A DNA stretch of 64,000 nt from Bacillus pseudomycoides. GTDB taxonomy: Bacteria; Bacillota; Bacilli; Bacillales; Bacillaceae_G. Under the pieces are notes generated by a model. It ran no database searches. It was not told the origin of the DNA and worked only from the letters and a program-made list of their open reading frames with translations. Shown here piece after piece: positions 52,240-61,332 of the stretch. Position numbers and translations under genes: made by a program. The stretch's first letter is position 1. Every line of letters starts with the position of its first letter. The stretch covers positions 124,001 to 188,000 of the forward strand of contig NZ_CP064267.1 of assembly GCF_022811845.1 (NCBI RefSeq), written 5' to 3'.

Positions 52240-53061
52240 TTAAATACGTGGATCTTTCCAGAAATTTAAAGGAAAGTGATTATTCTCTTGATAAGCTTCA
52301 AATTCATACCCTTTTTCCTTTAAACCTTTTATAATGGCTGGTACGGCTGCAACAGCTTGAGGATTAATATCATGCATTAATATGACTTCTTTAGACCTAG
52401 TCGCACTAACAAGTACATTTTGTGCAATGCTCAGGGAAGCCGCCTCAATTGGTAAGTTATTATATTTCCAATCTAAAGAGTCAATTGTCCAATCCCATAC
52501 TTTAAAGCCACCTTCTGCTACTTGATTACGAAGTGCTTCATTTAATCCAGGCATGGAGCCATATGGAGGTCTTGTTAATTGAGGTTTCTCACCAATAAAG
52601 TCTGCTATTAAACTTTGATTTGTTTTCATTTCATTTACATAGTCACCATTTGTGTATAATTTTTTGAAATCATGCGTCATGCTGTGCATACCAACATAAT
52701 GCCCTTCAATTTTTTCTCGTTTTACTAAATCAGGATATGCTTTTACATTCTTACCAGTTAAGAAAAATGTTGCTTTAACATCATGTTGTTTTAATATGTC
52801 TAAAAGTTCAGATGTATACTTTCCCGGTCCGTCATCAAATGTAAGATATGCCACTTTTCTTACTTGACCATTAAATTGATTAGGAATTGGTTTACTTATC
52901 TCCACTTTAGGTTGTTCACTTACAAGCTGAATTGGATTCTCTTGGTTTGCTACATCTCTTGTGATTGATGTAGTGGATTGAAGCACAAAATAAATACTGA
53001 CTACTATAGCTAACGTCAGAATTGATATTACGAATTTTTTGGCCTGAAATATTTTTTTCAC
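52240..53061 (-). CDS. Membrane-anchored polysaccharide deacetylase (NodB domain)
   Basis: The product is 273 residues. An N-terminal membrane anchor or signal ('FVISILTLAIVVSIYFVL') is followed by the CE4 NodB fold: 'LTFDDGPG' (Asp76, Asp77), 'HSMTHDF' (His126, His130) for metal, 'RPPYGS' (Arg164), 'WDWTIDS' and 'ILMHD' (His230). All catalytic and metal residues are present. Such enzymes remove acetyl groups from GlcNAc or MurNAc of peptidoglycan and help resist lysozyme; the exact polymer cannot be told. It stands alone on the minus strand. Confidence 0.9.
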   Translation of the reverse strand: MKKIFQAKKFVISILTLAIVVSIYFVLQSTTSITRDVANQENPIQLVSEQPKVEISKPIPNQFNGQVRKVAYLTFDDGPGKYTSELLDILKQHDVKATFFLTGKNVKAYPDLVKREKIEGHYVGMHSMTHDFKKLYTNGDYVNEMKTNQSLIADFIGEKPQLTRPPYGSMPGLNEALRNQVAEGGFKVWDWTIDSLDWKYNNLPIEAASLSIAQNVLVSATRSKEVILMHDINPQAVAAVPAIIKGLKEKGYEFEAYQENNHFPLNFWKDPRI

Positions 53062-53798
53062 TCTCTATATTCCTTCCTCTATCTAGCAGCAATAATTTCT
53101 TTAAATACAATTATACCAAATTACATCTGGTACAAAAGAAGGGTTCGTATTTACCATATTTTCAATTATTTTACTAATTAATCTGAAATATATTTTGGGG
53201 ATTCAGCTGAGATACGTGTAAAAATGGGTCATAGATTGATAGAGGGAGGCTTGGTTTCAAACGTAAATATGTAAGATGTTAAAAATTAGCTTAGTATCGG
53301 GGTGTTGATCCAAGAAAGATTGACACTCTTTTTTTCTCGTTTTCCGATAGAAGACTCCTCCCTCAAAAATGGGAAGGTGTGAACACTAATTTTAGGTGGG
53401 GGATAAATATCTGCATAGAAAAAGCGGGATAGCATAAAGATTAAGTAGTTCAGATAACGGGGAGAAACCGTATAAATGGTAGGTTAAATCGAGTATAAAA
53501 TCACAAAGCTTTTATACTCGATTTTTTTGTTGATATGTAAAGGTTTATCTTGTTTTCACTGTTGAATTAACAAGTGTAATAGCACATCAATTATCAGGAT
53601 GACCATAGCCATTGTCATTTCGTTATTTTTGATGCGATTAAAGTTGCTATTCGAGGTTTTAAAAAAGAAATAGGAAATTTATGTTAAAATATAATGACAA
53701 GCCAAGTGGTTCCTGTTCCGTTAACGAGCAGGATTGTTGAACAATCGGCATTTGTTTTTAGAGTGTCTAGTTTTCTAATAATGGAGGGGAATTATCAG
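53062..53798. other. Intergenic region with two terminators
   Basis: Hairpins with T runs are at 53300-53337 (GTGTTGATC...GATTGACAC) and 53489-53528 (TCGAGTATAAAA/TTTTATACTCGA). The stretch 53407-53442 (AATATCTG...AAAAAGCGGGATAGCATAAAGAT) is a partial copy of 57271-57310. No gene is seen. Confidence 0.5.
53489..53528 (+). terminator. Rho-independent terminator
   Basis: Perfect 12-bp stem TCGAGTATAAAA / TTTTATACTCGA followed by a T run; no gene directly upstream. Confidence 0.8.
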
Positions 53799-54590
53799 AT
53801 GTCAAACTACGAAAACGAAGAAATGCTAACGGGAGGGAATGTCTCAAACGTATATCGTTCGGAGGGTACTGTTCGACGAGAATTAAAGCCAGACAGTGCC
53901 AAAATTCATCAGCTATTAAAGCATTTGGAAAACAAAGGTTTTAGTTATGCACCAAAGTTTTTAGGTATTGATGAAAAAGATAGAGAGATATTATCGTTTA
54001 TTGAAGGAGAAGCTGGTAATTATCCTTTAAAAGAATACATGTGGTCTAATGATGTTTTAAAAGAAATAGCGAAGATGCTCCGTCTTTACCATGATGCTGT
54101 GAGTGACTTTCCGTTATCAGATGATTGGAAACCAATGGATAATACTCCAAATAAAATAGAGGTTGTATGCCACAATGATTTTGCAATATACAACATTATT
54201 TTTAATCACGAAAAACCAGTAGGTATTATTGATTTTGATGTTGTCGGTCCTGGTCCAAGACTTTGGGACATAGCCTATACTCTTTACACTTGTGTCCCCT
54301 TAAGTAGAGTTTATCATACTGAAACAGGTGAGGCAGTTTTTTATAATTCAATACAGCATGCCGATCGTATAAAACAAAGAGTCAAATTGTTTTTTGAATA
54401 CTACGGTGAGGGGATGGAAGAAGACTATTTGGAGATGGTATTGCTACGATTAGAAGGGTTATGTAAATACATGAAAAGAAAAGCAAAAGAAGGCGATATA
54501 AATTTTCAAAAAATGATAGATGAAGGACACCTTGAACATTATCAAAACGATATTAAATTCATTCGTGAACATGGAAAAGAGTGGATTTAA
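53799..54590 (+). CDS. Aminoglycoside-phosphotransferase-fold kinase (263 aa)
   Basis: The start is ATG 53799, after GGAGGGG. The APH/choline-kinase fold is shown by 'TGGNVSNVYRSEGTVRRE' (Gly-rich loop), the catalytic loop 'VVCHNDFAIYNIIF' (His125, Asp127, Asn132) and the Mg-binding 'GIIDFDVVGPGPRLWDIAY' (Asp145). Many bacilli carry uncharacterised members. The usual aminoglycoside-specific features cannot be judged, and the substrate could be another small alcohol or amino-sugar. Single gene with its own terminator at 54614-54649. Confidence 0.85.
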   Translation: MSNYENEEMLTGGNVSNVYRSEGTVRRELKPDSAKIHQLLKHLENKGFSYAPKFLGIDEKDREILSFIEGEAGNYPLKEYMWSNDVLKEIAKMLRLYHDAVSDFPLSDDWKPMDNTPNKIEVVCHNDFAIYNIIFNHEKPVGIIDFDVVGPGPRLWDIAYTLYTCVPLSRVYHTETGEAVFYNSIQHADRIKQRVKLFFEYYGEGMEEDYLEMVLLRLEGLCKYMKRKAKEGDINFQKMIDEGHLEHYQNDIKFIREHGKEWI

Positions 54591-54613
54591 TGAAATCAGT
54601 CTTATACAAAAGT

Positions 54614-54649
54614 AAAGCTCAGGTTCATATAGGGACTTTGAGCTTTTTT
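54614..54649 (+). terminator. Rho-independent terminator
   Basis: AAAGCTCA / TGAGCTTTTTT hairpin downstream of the APH-fold gene. Confidence 0.8.
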
Positions 54650-54809
54650 GCGTGTTTTTTACTAATTTATTATTAATTTGTTCAGGCGTTAGATCTTCTT
54701 TATGCCAAAAGAGTAGGACGCTAGGGACAAGTGCTCCTTTGTTTAATTTATAGGGTGTTATAATTTTTCTGAAATTTTGTCCTTATTGATGATAACGTAT
54801 AGTAGGGTA

Positions 54810-55031
54810 TCAATTGGTAAATATCTTAACAATATCGCGGAACAGGATCATCGTTGTATAAAGAAGAGAATTCGTTCCATGTTAGGATTAAAATCATTTT
54901 GTACAGTAGCCTTGACTTTGAGAGGTATCGAAGCCGTGTATATGATGAAAAAAGGACAACTTGTTTTACCGGACAAGTCTGTCCAAAACCACAGAGAATT
55001 TATTCATACATTGTTTGGTTTAGCTTCATAA
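54810..55031 (+). pseudogene. IS6-family (IS240-like) transposase, C-terminal fragment (second copy)
   Basis: 'KYLNNIAEQDHRCIKKRIRSMLGLKSF' followed by 'LRGIEAVYMMKKGQLVLPDKS' matches the fragment at 11128-11379 at protein and DNA level and ends at the same place. Upstream IS sequence is missing in both. The shared truncation suggests both derive from one event, later duplicated with the surrounding DNA. Confidence 0.85.
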
Positions 55032-55249
55032 GAGGGAAATGTAGAGGAATTTGCTACTCTATGTTTCTCACTAACATTTTTGTACCAGAACCAAACTGTT
55101 TATAAAGTCAGAGGAAGGTGAAATTACAGAATATAAATAAAATTAGGTAAATAAAACAAATGATGGTAGAATATGGTTGTGTTATCCGGGTCAATGTTTA
55201 GCACACTGAGAAAATAATCAACAAATCTGGCTTTAAAGGGGGAATTAAT

Positions 55250-57253
55250 TTGGAAAGAAGAAGTCATAGAATTATTCATCATTTTCGAAGTTTATTAGTT
55301 ATAAGCCTATGTTTCTTTCTAGTATTTTTGGGTGGTAATAATTCAAGGGCTGAAACAGTTTCTTCTATAGCGTTAAATGCTAAAGATGTAGAAGCTTTCA
55401 CAAATAAAGTCATTCCAGAGAAAATGGAAGCAGAAAATGCACCTGGTGTAGCTATTGTCGTTGTCAAAGATGATCAGATTCTATTTCAAAAAGGATACGG
55501 TTTTTCCAACAAAGAACAGAATATTCCCATTGATCCTAAAAAAACAGTTTTTCGATTAGCGTCAGTATCAAAGGTTTTTACTGCTAGTGCTGTAATGCAG
55601 TTAGTCGAACAAGGAAAAATTGATTTAAATACAGATATAGTAAATTATATGGGGGGATTAAAGTACCAAAATAATGTGGGTGAACCAGTTACAATGAAAC
55701 ATTTACTTACCCATACAACAGGTTTTGATGACGTGGATCCTAGACCGGGGGATATTCATGATCAAGTAAATGACTATACAAAACTTAAAGATTATGTAGA
55801 AGAAAATATGCCCACAGTAGTGAGAAAACCAGGAGATACGTATACATATGATAATTTTGCTTCTATGCTTCAAGGGTATATTGTTCAAAATTTGACAGAC
55901 ACACCTTTTTATAAATATATGGCAAAAAATATTTTTTACCCTTTAGAGATGCAAAATAGTAGTTTTGTTATGACTAATTTTATTAAAGACAAGCTTGCAA
56001 CAGGATACGATAAAAAAGGCGATGTCATCCCATTTTATCAAACAAGACCGACGGACATGCCACAAGGGAGTATGTTTTCTACAGGAAGTGACGTAGCCAA
56101 TTTTATGATTGCTCAATTGAATGGTGGTAAATTCAAAAATAAACAAATACTAAAAACAGAAACTGTGCAAGATATGCAACAAACAAAATTTGCGTTGCAT
56201 CCAAAATATCCAAATATGGCATATGGATTTGAATTCTTTTCACCGCAAAGCCATAATGGTCAATATGTTTTTGGGAAAGGTGGAAATATACCAGGGTTCT
56301 CTTCTTTAATGTGGTTAATTCCTGAACATAAAATAGGTGTTTTTGTTGTCACAAATAAAGATAGTTCATCACTTCCTTATGAATTATTTGATGAATTTAT
56401 GGATCACTATTTTCCAGATAAAACGAAGCCAGAGTATTTAAAACCTAGCGAGGAAGAGTTAAAGAAATTTGAAGGTGTGTACCGTGATTTGCGGGTGAAA
56501 AACCTTATTACACATGTAAAAGTAAGCGAAGGAAAGTTATTTGTAGCTGATAAAAGGTATGATAAACAGGAATTAAAACAAATAGATCCTTTACTATTCG
56601 AAGATGAAAAGGGTAATTACATGGCGTTTAAACTGCACAAAGATGGTACTGTAAAAGAAATGATACATTGGAACTCTGGTAGTTCAGCGGTGAAATTAAG
56701 TGAACCTAAGAGATTTCAAGATGTAGAGGTGAATCATCCATATGCTAAATTCATAGATCCTTTACATCAATATGATATATTAAAAGCAAATAAGGAGGGG
56801 AATTTTGTTCCTGAAGCCCCTCTTACACGTGGAGAGTTTTCATATTGGTTATCTCAAATTGCGTACTTTGCACCACCTTCAAAAAAAGACCCTGTATTTT
56901 CTGATGTAAAGGGTCATCAGTATGCATCTCATATTCAAAAGTTATATGAACTGGGTATTTTATACGAAAAAGAGGGAGAACAATTTTATCCAGATCGTGC
57001 TATCACTAGACAAGAAGCAGCATGGATAGCTTGGCATTATTTAGAAATGTTTGAGGCTCCACCTGCAGAAGCTACTTTAAAAGGAGAAACTGATGATTGG
57101 GCGATAGAGTCTGTGAAAAACATTGTAGGTCATCACTTAGTCGGACCAGAGGTTATATATAATGAAGATGGATCAGCAGATTATTTATCAAAACAAATAA
57201 TGAAACGGCAAGAGGCAGCGGCTTTGTTATTTTATGCAATGTTAGGTAGTTAA
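55250..57253 (+). CDS. Secreted serine beta-lactamase/esterase-type hydrolase with SLH repeats
   Basis: 667 residues from TTG 55250 (AAAGGGGG upstream). Signal peptide ('SLLVISLCFFLVFLGG...SRA'), then a class C beta-lactamase/DD-peptidase-like domain: SxxK at Ser105-Lys108 ('LASVSKVF'), YxN at Tyr200 ('YTYDNF') and 'FGKGGNIPGF' in the place of the KTG/HxG box. A ~100-residue accessory beta domain follows (about 390-495). The C-terminal ~150 residues hold S-layer-homology motifs ('LTRGEFSYWLSQI', 'DVKGHQYASHIQKLYELGIL', 'ITRQEAAWIAWHYL'), which would hold it on the cell-wall secondary polymer. Likely a surface esterase or D-amino-acid peptidase; beta-lactam hydrolysis is not implied. Confidence 0.88.
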   Translation: MERRSHRIIHHFRSLLVISLCFFLVFLGGNNSRAETVSSIALNAKDVEAFTNKVIPEKMEAENAPGVAIVVVKDDQILFQKGYGFSNKEQNIPIDPKKTVFRLASVSKVFTASAVMQLVEQGKIDLNTDIVNYMGGLKYQNNVGEPVTMKHLLTHTTGFDDVDPRPGDIHDQVNDYTKLKDYVEENMPTVVRKPGDTYTYDNFASMLQGYIVQNLTDTPFYKYMAKNIFYPLEMQNSSFVMTNFIKDKLATGYDKKGDVIPFYQTRPTDMPQGSMFSTGSDVANFMIAQLNGGKFKNKQILKTETVQDMQQTKFALHPKYPNMAYGFEFFSPQSHNGQYVFGKGGNIPGFSSLMWLIPEHKIGVFVVTNKDSSSLPYELFDEFMDHYFPDKTKPEYLKPSEEELKKFEGVYRDLRVKNLITHVKVSEGKLFVADKRYDKQELKQIDPLLFEDEKGNYMAFKLHKDGTVKEMIHWNSGSSAVKLSEPKRFQDVEVNHPYAKFIDPLHQYDILKANKEGNFVPEAPLTRGEFSYWLSQIAYFAPPSKKDPVFSDVKGHQYASHIQKLYELGILYEKEGEQFYPDRAITRQEAAWIAWHYLEMFEAPPAEATLKGETDDWAIESVKNIVGHHLVGPEVIYNEDGSADYLSKQIMKRQEAAALLFYAMLGS

Positions 57254-57294
57254 TTTGCCACAAAAATAGAATAAATATCTGAACAGAAAAAGGG

Positions 57295-57325
57295 GGATAG
57301 CATAAAGATGCTATCCTTCTTTATT
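57295..57325 (+). terminator. Rho-independent terminator
   Basis: GGATAGCAT / ATGCTATCC with a T-rich tail, ending the serine hydrolase gene. Confidence 0.75.
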
Positions 57326-57591
57326 GAAGTATACTTTTTACTTCTTGGCACAGATGCGCCTTAAATCCCTTAATGAGTATTATTATACATGGTCAAATTT
57401 AAATTAAATATTCGGAATAAACAATTATATTCTCTGTGATTTTAAAGTATTTATAATTCACAGAAAATATAACACCTTCTAAAGTGTAAGTTCAAAATAT
57501 AAACTGTATGATAGCATCGTGAACCTCTCCACCTAAATCATAGATTTTGATGGAGCATCCTTCATCATAAATACGGTTAACTCGAGCATTT

Positions 57592-58950
57592 TCACACCGC
57601 TGGTGTGACCGCCTGAAGAAAACTAGTGAATGTAGATAAGGATTGCTGTGTTCTGGCTGAAATTTGAGGAACTTTTGCCTCAAATTTCAACTTTTTCTTT
57701 TCAGAAAAAGCTTTAAGATACTCACGTAAGAAATAACGTGCGCCAATGTTGTAGGTTGCATTTAAATCAGCATGATAGACCTTGCCATTTTGGAATGTAG
57801 CGAGGTCTTTTTTGTGATTACGTACAACTTCACCTGAGCCATCGAAAGCTAGTTTACTAGTGTTTGCAGCATTCACTCGACGAATACGAATTCCTCGATA
57901 GTGCGCCATTTGTTGCACTTTATTTTGAATGCCATTTTTGCACCATTGGTGCAATTTCTGTTTGAGTCGTTTAGCTCCGTACGTATGAGGCGGGAATTTC
58001 ATTTTTCCTAAAAATTCGAATACGATTACATCCGCATTGTGCTGTTCCGCAAAGTTTACGATGCGACGAGCTGTATCTATCATTATGTGTTTTTGTAGAC
58101 CGTTTATCTTTCTCCAAAGGTTAGGGGCAGAGATGTAACCATATTTCTTTTGTGCGATTTTCACGTTCTTAATCATTCGATCCATCCGGTCTTTTTCTAC
58201 TGGCTGGTTAATAAATGTACGTCCAATGACAGTTCCATCGGAACGAATGGCAGAACATACCGCTGAATTCGTAATTCCAAGGTCTACGGAAACAATCGTT
58301 TGATCTTTTATGTTTGTTTGATTTAACGTAATTTTCTTCTCATAAGAGATAGCTAGGTAGAATTTCTTACCGCTCTTTATTAGTTTTGGATTACATTCTT
58401 TCCAATCTGAAACACCTCTCTTTTTTAAATCCATTGGTTTATACGTAATATCTACCCAAACCCAATCATTGTTTACAAATAGCTTTAATCTCGCCTTATT
58501 TCCAGGTCCTTTTTCAAACATGTTACCGCGGTAGAACACAGGAAATTCCTTGTGTTCTAGTTGAAAAGAAGGTAGACGTTTCAAAAAACGTTTCCCCTCT
58601 TGTTTCGCTTGTTCTTTTTCTTCTACCCAGTTTTGCAGTAATGAACGATAACTTTTCACTTTCCCAAAGGCGGAAGCGATCGCCGCACGTCTGAAGTAAC
58701 TAGGGAACTTATAAAATCATTGGTTAAACTCTTTATATTTAGGAAGTGGGTTTGTTTTCGTCATATGCGTCAACATTTCCACGGCCGGTACGATTCCTTT
58801 TGCGTTCCAATTATCCAAACTTGAAAATTCTTTATCAATGACATTCATAAAATACGAAAGTGCTTCATTAAAAATTTGAACCGTCGGTTCAAAGATGTTT
58901 GTTTGATTTGTAATTTTATGTTTTAACGTTATTGATTTTGTCGCTGACAT
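57592..58950 (-). pseudogene. tnpB: TnpB with one in-frame stop codon
   Basis: The frame is continuous from ATG 58950 to the stop at 57592, except for one TGA between 'PKYKEFNQ' and 'FYKFPSYFRRAAIASAFGK' (about 58717). RuvC-I 'SVDLGITNSAVC', RuvC-II 'IVFEFLGKMKF' and RuvC-III 'HADLNATYNIGARYF' are all present. As is usual in this subgroup there are no zinc-finger cysteines. The lesion looks recent, since nothing else is damaged. Unless read through or restarted downstream, no full nuclease is made. Confidence 0.85.
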
Positions 58951-59038
58951 TCAACAAACCCTCCTTCCTTTTAATATGTGAATATGTTAGGATTATATCC
59001 GCTATTCATTTAGTTGTAAAACAATTAGGGGCGATTGT

Positions 59039-59440
59039 ATGCATGAATTTAACAAGAATAGACACGCATTATATAAACTCACGTATCATTTGGTTGTCGT
59101 GACGAAATACAGACATCCTTGTATAAATGAAAATATAAAAAATAGGCTTGAGGAGATTGCCCACAACCTATTTACAAAGTGGAACTGTACAATTATTGAA
59201 ATGAACGGTGAAGCGGATCACATACATATCCTTTTTGATGCACCGCCACAAATTCACTTAGCTAATATCATTAATAGTTTTAAAACCGTTACTTCTCGCT
59301 ATATACGAAAAGAGTTTCCGAAGGAATTGAAGCCTTTTTACTGGAAGCCATATTTTTGGAGTAGAAGCTACATGTTATTAAAAACAGGAGGCGCACCAAT
59401 TGAAGTTATACGTGCGTACATAGAAAATCAAGGGAAATAA
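59039..59440 (+). CDS. tnpA: TnpA, IS200/IS605 Y1 HUH transposase
   Basis: 133 residues, intact. HUH motif 'ADHIHILF' (His61, His63) and the catalytic Tyr127 in 'VIRAYIENQG' are present, along with 'KYRHPCINENIKNRL' and 'YWKPYFWSRSYMLLKTGG'. Y1 transposases cut and join single-stranded IS ends at hairpins. This is the only apparently active transposase in the window and could mobilise, in trans, the tnpB-only element at 2.5-4.2 kb if the ends are compatible. The start ATG has a weak ribosome site (GGGGCGATTGT). Confidence 0.92.
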   Translation: MHEFNKNRHALYKLTYHLVVVTKYRHPCINENIKNRLEEIAHNLFTKWNCTIIEMNGEADHIHILFDAPPQIHLANIINSFKTVTSRYIRKEFPKELKPFYWKPYFWSRSYMLLKTGGAPIEVIRAYIENQGK

Positions 59441-59445
59441 ATTAA

Positions 59446-59494
59446 AGAAGGCTAACCTCCACTAAATCGAAGATTTTGAAGAGGTTAGCCTTCT
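59446..59494 (+). terminator. IS left-end hairpin doubling as tnpA terminator
   Basis: AAGAAGGCTAACCTC pairs with GAGGTTAGCCTTCTT and is followed by a T run. The loop holds the core shared with the other IS end. Confidence 0.65.
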
Positions 59495-59624
59495 TTTTTT
59501 GTTCAATCTTAAACATTTTAGCGTACAAAATATAGGTTATCACTTTTTGAGGAAAAAGATTATCTTAGTTAGATGGCTATTGCTTGGACTCCTGTTATTG
59601 TGCGTCTATACCAGGAAAATTGAG

Positions 59625-60227
59625 TTATTGATTTGAAGAAAGTAATTCAACGAGTTTTAGTTGTTCGTAAACATCGATTTCTAGATCAATCATTGAACGG
59701 AGTTCATAGCCTTCCAATAAACTAATGAACATGTTGACGATTACACGAACGTCTATATCTGTACGGATTTGTCCTAACTCTTGGCCTTTACGAATGATTT
59801 GTGACATAAAGTTTACCCAAGCATGATACTGTTTCCTCAACCAATCCTGAATAATTTGATTCTTCTGAGACAGAACGATAATTTGATAATATGCAGATGA
59901 CCATAAAGGCCGTTCTACTCCTCCTGTACCCATGTGCATTCGATGCATCAATTGTTTTAATACCAATTGAACATTACATGTTTCATCCGATAATTCTTTG
60001 AGGGTTTCTTCTACAATATGATTAAATTCTCGGTCCAAACGTGTTCGTATCACTTCGTGAAGTAAATCCTCTTTGCTCTTAAAATGAACGTAGAATGAAC
60101 CTTTTGTTCTTCCAGTTCCTTTCATAATGTCATCAATACTCATCGCATCATATCCTTTATCTGCGAGAAGCTGAAAACCAGAGTCTATAATTTTCTTTTT
60201 TGTTTCTTCGCCAGTAGTGTACTTCAT
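59625..60227 (-). CDS. TetR/AcrR-family transcriptional regulator (200 aa)
   Basis: The N-terminal TetR helix-turn-helix is clear: 'KKKIIDSGFQLLADKGYDAMSIDDIMKGTGRTKGSFYVHFKSKEDLL'-type spacing (seen over residues ~9-55). The C-terminal ligand domain is all-helical and unassigned. A GAGGAAGAGGAA ribosome region precedes ATG 60227. A perfect 13-bp inverted repeat centred on CCGA lies 70 bases upstream (60298-60327), a typical TetR operator. The regulator therefore probably represses itself and the divergent gene at 60429, which is now dead. Ligand unknown. Confidence 0.9.
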   Translation of the reverse strand: MKYTTGEETKKKIIDSGFQLLADKGYDAMSIDDIMKGTGRTKGSFYVHFKSKEDLLHEVIRTRLDREFNHIVEETLKELSDETCNVQLVLKQLMHRMHMGTGGVERPLWSSAYYQIIVLSQKNQIIQDWLRKQYHAWVNFMSQIIRKGQELGQIRTDIDVRVIVNMFISLLEGYELRSMIDLEIDVYEQLKLVELLSSNQ

Positions 60228-60268
60228 ATAAATTCCTCTTCCTCTTTAATTATTTGGAAATTTAGGTA

Positions 60269-60297
60269 TTGACCTAACTGATAATTCTGATTATTAT
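60269..60297 (+). promoter_or_regulatory. SigA-type promoter facing the dead secreted-protein gene
   Basis: TTGACC (60269-60274), 17 bases, TATTAT (60292-60297). Transcription would start inside the adjoining operator, so a bound repressor would block it. Predicted by eye. Confidence 0.5.
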
Positions 60298-60327
60298 AAA
60301 ACCATACTAACCGATTAGTATGGTTTT
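60298..60327. promoter_or_regulatory. TetR-family operator (perfect inverted repeat)
   Basis: AAAACCATACTAA - CCGA - TTAGTATGGTTTT: 13-bp arms match without error. The CTAACCGATTAG centre resembles known TetR-family sites in bacilli. It sits between the divergent regulator gene and the 60429 gene. Confidence 0.75.
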
Positions 60328-60428
60328 GTCCAGTCTTAACCCTACTGCTCCCTCATTTAAGGTTCGAAAAATATGGGGGGAAGTCTGGAGTTTTCTTGTA
60401 AATATATATTGGGAAGGAGAGGGGAATA

Positions 60429-60748
60429 ATGACATTTTCTCAAAAAATGATTAAGAATTGGCTATTACCGTTTGTTTTAAGTTTTTCTATGATTTTTACA
60501 TTGTTTCCATAATCTGAGGCTGCAGCAGTACCGTATAATTCTTATGCTCCACCTGCTTCGTGGAGTGCCCCTATTACTCATACTATACAGCCACTTCTAC
60601 AATTTCAGCTCATTACAATATTTATTCACCTCAAACAATCCTATTTAATTATTCAGTTACACCAACCTCAGCATATCGGCTATTTATTGAAAACTGGAGT
60701 AGATCCTCCTCATCTTATGGGTATGTAAAATTCATCGGAGTAAGGTGA
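60429..60748 (+). pseudogene. Small secreted protein, nonsense-mutated and frameshifted
   Basis: ATG 60429 follows AAGGAGAGGGG. A signal peptide ('NWLLPFVLSFSMIFTLFP') runs into TAA, then 'SEAAAVPYNSYAPPASWSAP' in the same frame. A frameshift near 60567 moves the rest to 'YYTATSTISAHYNIYSPQ' and onwards, ending 'YGYVKFIGVR' at 60748. Repaired, it would be a ~100-residue secreted beta-rich protein. It was presumably the target of the TetR regulator next door. Function unknown. Confidence 0.6.
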
Positions 60749-61332
60749 AAAAATTAACTTTATCTATTATCTGTCTATCTATTATGAAACCACTTGGCCT
60801 CTTGGATCGGTTCTTGAAAAGGAAGAGAAAGAATAAGTTGTTCTGTTTCAAAATCGGGCACTATTATAGAGCAACAATCCGAGAATAAAAAGAGGATTCG
60901 AATCTATTGAAGTCCTTCTAAATTGACACTCCCACCCCTAAAGGGCAAGCTGGCTAAAGCCAGTGAGATTCTTGCTACCAAAGACGAAATACATTTCTGG
61001 TATTGCTGACGTGCAAGATTGCGGTATGTCATCACCACTCTCACGACAGACCATATAGGTTCGTGAGCTACGGTACTATGACCATACCGTACAGCTAGTT
61101 GCGTGTTCAAATGTTTTAGCGTCTTGTTCTTGACGACACATATAGTTTTACCGATAGTGTGAATGGGTCTATCGAACCGCATACTATATCCTGTTTTCAA
61201 TGAACACATAGGCGTTTTAAAGACTTGTGTTACTTTCATCCCATGTCTAAAGGCGGACGAAAGTTCTGCATGGGCTTTCCCGTATCACTAAATCTGTAAG
61301 CTCTTACTATGAATATACGAGGAGAGATTATA
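60749..61332. other. Interval with one dubious minus-strand frame
   Basis: A 111-codon open frame at 60904-61239 (minus) has no family resemblance I can support. A GC-richer stretch with several small hairpins (e.g. CCCACCCCTAAAGGG, GGCTAAAGCC) at 60930-60985 recalls the structured right ends/guide RNAs of tnpB elements, but no element is attached. A degraded TCGGGCAC repeat is near 60852. Confidence 0.3.

Larger units (their letters stand above)
57500..59500. mobile_element. IS605-type element with divergent tnpA and (broken) tnpB
   Basis: tnpA (plus) and tnpB (minus) diverge from a ~90-base centre, as in classical IS605. Related subterminal hairpins lie at both outer sides: 57527-57555 (CTCCACCTAAATCA...GATTTTGATGGAG, right end) and 59446-59494 (AACCTCCACTAAATC...GATTTTGAAGAGGTT, left end). 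Their shared CCACxTAAATC...GATTTTGA core marks them as ends of one element. Limits are approximate. Confidence 0.8.

Noticed and set aside
60904..61239. A 111-codon open frame on the minus strand beginning 'MKVTQVFKTPMC'
   Set aside because: No ribosome site, no recognisable motif, and it covers a structured GC-richer stretch; likely chance.
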